Positions 5,241 to 8,894 of a stretch of DNA of 8,894 nucleotides are shown here, piece after piece. Origin of the DNA: Elusimicrobiota bacterium (GTDB lineage Bacteria; Elusimicrobiota; Elusimicrobia; O2-12-FULL-59-9); assembly GCA_016206405.1 (NCBI GenBank), contig JACQRQ010000002.1, positions 1 to 8,894 on the forward strand. Reading direction: 5' to 3'. Below the pieces are notes generated by a model, which was not told the origin of the DNA, ran no database searches, and saw only the letters and a program-made list of their open reading frames with translations. The first letter of the stretch is position 1; every line of letters begins with the position of its first letter. The position numbers and the translations under genes were made by a program.

Positions 5241-6674
5241 GTGAAAAATCCGGGCGATATTCTGCTGATTTCCTGCTACGAGCTTGGCTGCCAGCCGGCG
5301 GGTTTGGCCGCCGCCGCGGCTTCGTTGCGGGAGATCGGGTTCTCTCCGGAAATCCTCGACCTCTCCGTGCAGGCGTTCGATCCGGAAAGGGCGAGGCGCG
5401 CGCGCTTCGCGGGCATCAGCGTGCCTATGCACACGGCGTTGCGATTGGGCGTCAAGACGGCGCGCCGGTTCCGCGAGCTCAACGCGGGCTGCCACATTTG
5501 CTTCTTCGGCCTTTATGCCCAACTCAACGCGGAATATTTACTGGAAGAGACGGCCGATTCCGTCATCGGGGGCGAATATGGAGCGCCGCTTCGCACGTGG
5601 GTGGGACAATTGGCCCATGGAAAAAACGGGCCGGTCCCGGGGCTGAGCTTGAAGGGCCGGTTATCTGCGCCCCATCTGGAGAGGGCGCCTTCCGCCGCGC
5701 CGGACCGCGATTTATTGCCTTCCCTGGAGCGATACGCCCGCCTGGAGTATCAAGGCGAGAGGCGCTTGGTCGGCGCCGTGGAGGCCAGCCGCGGCTGCAA
5801 GCATTGGTGCCGGCATTGTCCCATCCCGCCCGTGTACGGGGGGCGTTTTTACGCCGTAGCCCCCGACTCCGTTGTGAGCGACATCCGCGAACTGGCGCGG
5901 CGCGGGGCGCGGCATATTCACTTCACCGATCCTGATTTTTTAAACGGCCCGGCGCACGCCCTGCGCATCGCCCGGGCGCTGCACGAAGCGTTTCCGGAGA
6001 TGACCTATGACTTCACCGCCAAGGTGGAACACATTCTCAAGCAGCGCCCTCTGTTTAAGGAGTTGGCGGCGATGGGCTGCCTCTTCGTCGTGACGGCGCT
6101 TGAGTCCTTGAGCGACCGCGTGCTGGAAAACCTCGACAAGGGCCACACCCGCGGCGACATTTTGCGGGCACTGGCCGTTCTAAAGGAGGCCGGCATCGCC
6201 ATGCGGCCATCGTTCGTGGCCTTCACGCCCTGGACCTCTTTGGAGGATTACATCGACATGCTGGATGTTATCGAGCACGAGGGGCTCATAGGGCACGTGG
6301 ACCCCGTGCAGTTGAGCATTCGACTTCTCATTCCTCCTGGGTCCCTGCTTTTGGGCGTCGAGGCGCTCAAGCCATTTTTGGGCGCTCTGAGGCAGGAGAA
6401 CTTCGCTTATGATTGGAAGCATCTGGACCCTCGCATGGAGGATCTCTGGAAAAGTGTCTGGGGCCTGGTGGAAGACGCCGCTAAGAGAGGCGAGGAGGCG
6501 GAACGGACTTTTTATCGCATCCGGGAGAAGGCCCTTTCCATCCGGGACAACAGGCTTCCCGCGCAGACGGCGGTTTATCCTCAGCGGCCTGAAAGCCGCC
6601 CGCCGCGCCTGAGCGAGGCCTGGTTCTGCTGCGCGGAGCCCACCGACGCGCAAATTGAAATCGTGGAGGGGTGA
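5241..6674 (+). CDS. Radical SAM protein with a CCAEP tail (CUAEP/CCAEP-tail family)
   Basis: The central domain carries the radical SAM iron-sulfur cluster motif CKHWCRHC (Cys186, Cys190, Cys193), just after EASRG, so it should cleave S-adenosylmethionine to start radical chemistry. The N-terminal 125 or so residues look like the B12-binding-type Rossmann domain common in this class, but I see no DxHxxG cobalamin motif, so B12 binding is doubtful. The protein ends in WFCCAEP, with Cys463-Cys464 both encoded by TGC. I recognise this as the cysteine form of a radical SAM family whose other members have selenocysteine in the tail (CUAEP). The substrate is unknown to me. The start is GTG 5241 with no ribosome binding site. 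The 477-residue length is normal. It is followed after three bases by a macrodomain gene and is probably co-transcribed with it. A methylthiotransferase is unlikely, as no TRAM domain is visible. Confidence 0.88.
   Translation: MKNPGDILLISCYELGCQPAGLAAAAASLREIGFSPEILDLSVQAFDPERARRARFAGISVPMHTALRLGVKTARRFRELNAGCHICFFGLYAQLNAEYLLEETADSVIGGEYGAPLRTWVGQLAHGKNGPVPGLSLKGRLSAPHLERAPSAAPDRDLLPSLERYARLEYQGERRLVGAVEASRGCKHWCRHCPIPPVYGGRFYAVAPDSVVSDIRELARRGARHIHFTDPDFLNGPAHALRIARALHEAFPEMTYDFTAKVEHILKQRPLFKELAAMGCLFVVTALESLSDRVLENLDKGHTRGDILRALAVLKEAGIAMRPSFVAFTPWTSLEDYIDMLDVIEHEGLIGHVDPVQLSIRLLIPPGSLLLGVEALKPFLGALRQENFAYDWKHLDPRMEDLWKSVWGLVEDAAKRGEEAERTFYRIREKALSIRDNRLPAQTAVYPQRPESRPPRLSEAWFCCAEPTDAQIEIVEG
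6665..6671 (+). promoter_or_regulatory. Ribosome binding site GGAGGGG of the macrodomain gene
   Basis: GGAGGGG lies inside the last codons of the radical SAM gene, six bases before the GTG at 6678. It supports that start and tight coupling of the two genes. It contrasts with the radical SAM gene itself, which has no such site. Confidence 0.65.
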
Positions 6675-6677
6675 GCC

Positions 6678-7181
6678 GTGTCCGGCAAAATTGAGCTGGT
6701 TTTAGGCGACATCACCGAACAAAAGGTGGATGCCGTCGTCAACGCGGCCAATGCCGCGCTTCTGGGAGGGGGCGGCGTGGATGGCGCCATTCACCGCGCC
6801 GCCGGGCCGGAGCTCTTGGAGGAATGCCGGAAGCTGGGGGGGTGTCCCACCGGCCAAGCCAAGCTTACCCGAGGCTGCCGTCTTTCCGCCAAGTGGGTCA
6901 TCCACGCCGTCGGGCCCGTGTGGCGCGGGGGCGATAAGAATGAGGACGCGCTGTTAGCCGGTTGTTACCGGAGCTCCCTGCAATTGGCCCAGGCGCACGG
7001 CGCGAAATCCATCGCTTTTCCGGCCATCAGCACCGGCGCCTACCGATTTCCTCCCGAGCGCGCCGCCCGCATCGCGCTTGAAACCGTGCGGACGTTCCTT
7101 AATCTTCATCCGGAAATGGAGGTGCGGCTGGTTTGTTTTGACCGCGCCACTTACGGGATTTATCAGTCTCTGATCGCTTAA
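6678..7181 (+). CDS. Macrodomain protein, O-acetyl-ADP-ribose deacetylase type (YmdB/MacroD-like)
   Basis: Enzymes of this type bind ADP-ribose and remove acetyl from O-acetyl-ADP-ribose; many also remove mono-ADP-ribose from acidic side chains. The protein acts in the cytoplasm. The 167 residues form one macrodomain close in length and motif order to E. coli YmdB. GDIT (10-13) opens the fold. NAAN...GGGGVDGAIHRAAGP spans about 22-44 and supplies Asn25 and Asp35, the residues equivalent to the catalytic pair of YmdB. VIHAVGPVWRGG (74-85) and AFPAISTGAYRFP (113-125) form the phosphate and distal ribose loops. All the expected pocket residues appear intact. It starts at GTG 6678, preceded by GGAGGGG, three bases after the radical SAM stop. 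The symbol ymdB is used for E. coli; I leave it blank because orthology is not shown. Confidence 0.94.
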   Translation: MSGKIELVLGDITEQKVDAVVNAANAALLGGGGVDGAIHRAAGPELLEECRKLGGCPTGQAKLTRGCRLSAKWVIHAVGPVWRGGDKNEDALLAGCYRSSLQLAQAHGAKSIAFPAISTGAYRFPPERAARIALETVRTFLNLHPEMEVRLVCFDRATYGIYQSLIA

Positions 7182-7199
7182 CCTGCCCCATCCGCGCTT
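7182..7199. other. Convergent 18-base gap without a visible terminator
   Basis: The macrodomain gene and the FAD oxidoreductase gene end tail to tail here, 18 bases apart. No hairpin with a T run is seen on either strand, so overlapping 3' ends or factor-dependent termination are likely. Confidence 0.4.
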
Positions 7200-8456
7200 T
7201 TATACGCAGCCGAAGCGCTCGGCGACGGACCTTGCCGAGGCGACGGCGTCCTCATGCAGGCCGTAGCCGAAATAGCTGCCGCAAAAAAAGGTCGTGCGTC
7301 CGTTGTTTAACTGCGGCAAATCGGGGATCGTCGCGCAGGAGGCGAAATCAAAAATAGGCGTGCGCAATATGGTATCGAGCTCGATCAAGTCGCCGCGAAT
7401 CGGATAATTGGGATGCTGGGCGCTGATGTAATCGCAGTCCTTGGGCGCCTGCGGCTCGTGCCATAGAGCTCCATTGACCGAGGTTCGCATTTTTCCGTCG
7501 CGCATTGTGTAGAGGAAGGTGTAGGCCTCGATGAGAGGGCGCGGCGGAAAGGAGGAGTGGTCGCGATGGACGACGACCCGGCCGTCTTTATAACGCCACG
7601 CTCCCAGCAGTTTTTTCTCCATGCGGGTCGGTTGGGCGAGCAGCGCCAGCGCCTGATCGGGATTGCAGGCGAAGACGACGGCGTCGAAATGGTGGTTGGA
7701 GCCGTCTGCCATCATCACCGTGGCGCCGCCGGAGCTTCGCTCCACGGTCCGGATGACGGCGTTGAAGCGGATTTTGCCGCGGTAGCGCGCGGACAGCGCG
7801 TTGACGTAGCGGCGCGTGCCGTCGCGGACGCAGCGCACCGAATACATCGCTTTGGGCGAAATCACATCGAAATGAGTTTTCAATTTATTGAGAAAGAATT
7901 CCGCCGGCGCGGCCAGCACCTCATGCGCTTCCATCGAGGAAAGAAGGCACAGCGCGGAGAGGAAGAAAACTTCGGTGTCGCCCGAGAATTCCGGCAGGTC
8001 CTGGAGACAACGGCCGAGGGTGACGTTCTTGAGCATTCCCGCGTTGAGCCGGCGCCGGGCGCGCTGGAGACCCAAAAAAAGCTTCGCCAGACTCCGCAAG
8101 TTGGCCGCGCTCAATAGCTCCAGGCCCTGATAGCGCACCCCCTTGGCCGACAACGTCAGATAAAGTCCTTTCCGCGTGTCCAGATTGTGAAAGCTCATAT
8201 AGGAGTTGCACGGCTGGGTGGAAATTCCCAATTCATCGAGCAGGGCGTAGAAATTCTTGTAGCCGGCTTTGCCGGACGCGGCGACGGCGATGTCGAGGAT
8301 TTCACCCTTGGAAGTCCTGTGGCTGTAGGCGTTGCCGCCGATGCGCGCGGACTTCTCAAACAGCGCGACGTCGTGCCTGCGGTTGAGATAATAACCGGCG
8401 GTAAGCCCGGCGATGCCGCCTCCGATGATGGCGATGCGCTTGCCGCCGGAGTTCAT
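7200..8456 (-). CDS. FAD-dependent oxidoreductase, COG2907-like (flavin amine-oxidase superfamily)
   Basis: The 418-residue protein opens with the FAD dinucleotide-binding loop RIAIIGGGIAGL (GxGxxG at residues 12-17), Glu34 at the end of the second strand, and RIGGN (38-42). Near the C-terminus FFCGSYFGYGLHEDAVASA (about 390-408) closes the FAD site as in COG2907, where WFCGAWTGYGFHEDG is typical. The VVFACNPDQALALL, LLGAWRY and VVVHRDHSSFPPRP segments also fit. The stretch after the FAD loop differs from the usual family pattern. Substrate is unknown; family members commonly sit beside cyclopropane fatty acid synthase and DUF1365 genes, so a fatty acyl substrate is plausible. I start at ATG 8456, with GGAGG four bases upstream; it shares ATGA with the stop of the upstream gene. 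A longer reading to 8489 lacks such support. Carotenoid desaturase is a less likely alternative. Confidence 0.88.
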   Translation of the reverse strand: MNSGGKRIAIIGGGIAGLTAGYYLNRRHDVALFEKSARIGGNAYSHRTSKGEILDIAVAASGKAGYKNFYALLDELGISTQPCNSYMSFHNLDTRKGLYLTLSAKGVRYQGLELLSAANLRSLAKLFLGLQRARRRLNAGMLKNVTLGRCLQDLPEFSGDTEVFFLSALCLLSSMEAHEVLAAPAEFFLNKLKTHFDVISPKAMYSVRCVRDGTRRYVNALSARYRGKIRFNAVIRTVERSSGGATVMMADGSNHHFDAVVFACNPDQALALLAQPTRMEKKLLGAWRYKDGRVVVHRDHSSFPPRPLIEAYTFLYTMRDGKMRTSVNGALWHEPQAPKDCDYISAQHPNYPIRGDLIELDTILRTPIFDFASCATIPDLPQLNNGRTTFFCGSYFGYGLHEDAVASARSVAERFGCV

Positions 8457-8894
8457 ACGGCCTCCGGCGCAAACAGCACGGCTTGGCATTTCGGGGCGTA
8501 GAGGTACTGCGCCTGAGCGCCGATGCTTAGCGCTCTAAACGCCTCGGCACGGGGGTGCGAACCCAGGCGCAGGCTCGCGCCGCGCCGCAAACAGGCGCCG
8601 CCGCGCTCGATTTGGTTGATGAGCAGTTTGGCCCTATGCGGGCGAGCGCCGATCCACGGATAGGTATAGAAGGTCAGTTTATTTTCCTCCTCGGCGGCGC
8701 AAGTCCGCGTGGGGATTTTTCGCCCCTCAAACTCCGCAATGAGCTCCCGGCTTTCCTTGTCGCGCAAAGTGCACACCCGGTGCGTCGCGGTCTCCCGGAA
8801 GCTGATGTCGGCAAGATACTTCGGGTAATTGAAGAAATCGATGCCGCCGTAAAGGGCCGTCTCCGTGGTCACCGGCAGAGCCGCGACATGGGCG
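8453..8894 (-). CDS. Acetoacetate decarboxylase-like protein, 5' end outside the window
   Basis: The reading frame stays open to the right edge (AHVAALPV precedes the GTG at 8872), and that upstream stretch continues the family pattern, so I regard the true start as beyond 8894. About 147 C-terminal residues are visible, against some 245 for a whole acetoacetate decarboxylase. GGIDFFNYPKYLADI matches the active-site region, in which the Lys after Tyr-Pro forms the Schiff base in the clostridial enzyme (Lys115); here its codon is at 8819-8821. The next residue is Tyr where the decarboxylase has a second Lys (Lys116), which lowers the pKa of the first. Hence the fold is likely, but true acetoacetate decarboxylation is doubtful; other superfamily members do aldol-type or dehydration chemistry. 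It overlaps the FAD oxidoreductase start by four bases (ATGA), implying one operon. Confidence 0.75.
   Translation of the reverse strand, partial: AHVAALPVTTETALYGGIDFFNYPKYLADISFRETATHRVCTLRDKESRELIAEFEGRKIPTRTCAAEEENKLTFYTYPWIGARPHRAKLLINQIERGGACLRRGASLRLGSHPRAEAFRALSIGAQAQYLYAPKCQAVLFAPEAV
8462..8466 (-). promoter_or_regulatory. Ribosome binding site GGAGG setting the FAD oxidoreductase start
   Basis: On the minus strand CCGGAGGCCGT leads directly into ATG at 8456, with GGAGG four to five bases upstream. It lies within the last codons of the upstream gene and is the reason I prefer this start over the one at 8489. Confidence 0.6.

Noticed and set aside
6600..6674. Possible selenocysteine UGA in the radical SAM tail
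   Set aside because: Both tail codons at 6627-6632 are TGC, and the only in-frame TGA is the stop at 6672-6674, followed directly by the next gene.

Overview
The window is GC-rich DNA packed with genes on both strands and almost no free space, typical of a bacterial chromosome. An LpxD-type acyltransferase points to a Gram-negative organism that makes lipid A. Nothing fixes the phylum; an environmental, poorly sampled Gram-negative lineage is my guess only. I see no rRNA, tRNA, CRISPR array, transposase or phage gene.

Layout, left to right. Positions 1-265 hold no supported gene, only GC-rich inverted repeats. Positions 266-2298 (minus strand) carry two adjacent genes for secreted proteins of unknown function that are clear tandem paralogues. 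A 101-base gap with a perfect 18-base palindrome and a nested hairpin separates them from a minus-strand pair, lpxD (3572-4639) and dinB (2400-3575), joined by a 4-base GTGA overlap. lpxD has its own extended -10 promoter just downstream of the EVE-domain gene (4693-5154, minus). The EVE gene and a radical SAM gene (5241-6674, plus) diverge from a small intergenic region with two inverted repeats. Both appear to be leaderless or nearly so. Three bases after the radical SAM gene comes a macrodomain deacetylase (6678-7181, plus). It converges on a minus-strand pair entering from the right edge: an acetoacetate decarboxylase-like protein (5' end outside the window) and an FAD-dependent oxidoreductase (7200-8456), joined by an ATGA overlap.

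How the genes may work together. The lpxD-dinB overlap couples an outer-membrane lipid enzyme to a translesion polymerase, an unusual pairing with no obvious shared pathway. The radical SAM protein ends in a Cys-Cys-Ala-Glu-Pro tail, matching the cysteine form of a radical SAM family that also has selenocysteine (CUAEP) members. It is probably co-transcribed with the macrodomain enzyme. The FAD oxidoreductase resembles COG2907, whose relatives often sit with lipid-modifying genes, and its coupling to an acetoacetate decarboxylase-like protein suggests a small acyl or lipid modification operon. The least explained content is the paralogous secreted pair, the CCAEP-tail radical SAM/macrodomain pair, and a possible shared promoter architecture (inverted repeat, 5 bases, TTAAACTAT) before the secreted pair and the radical SAM gene.
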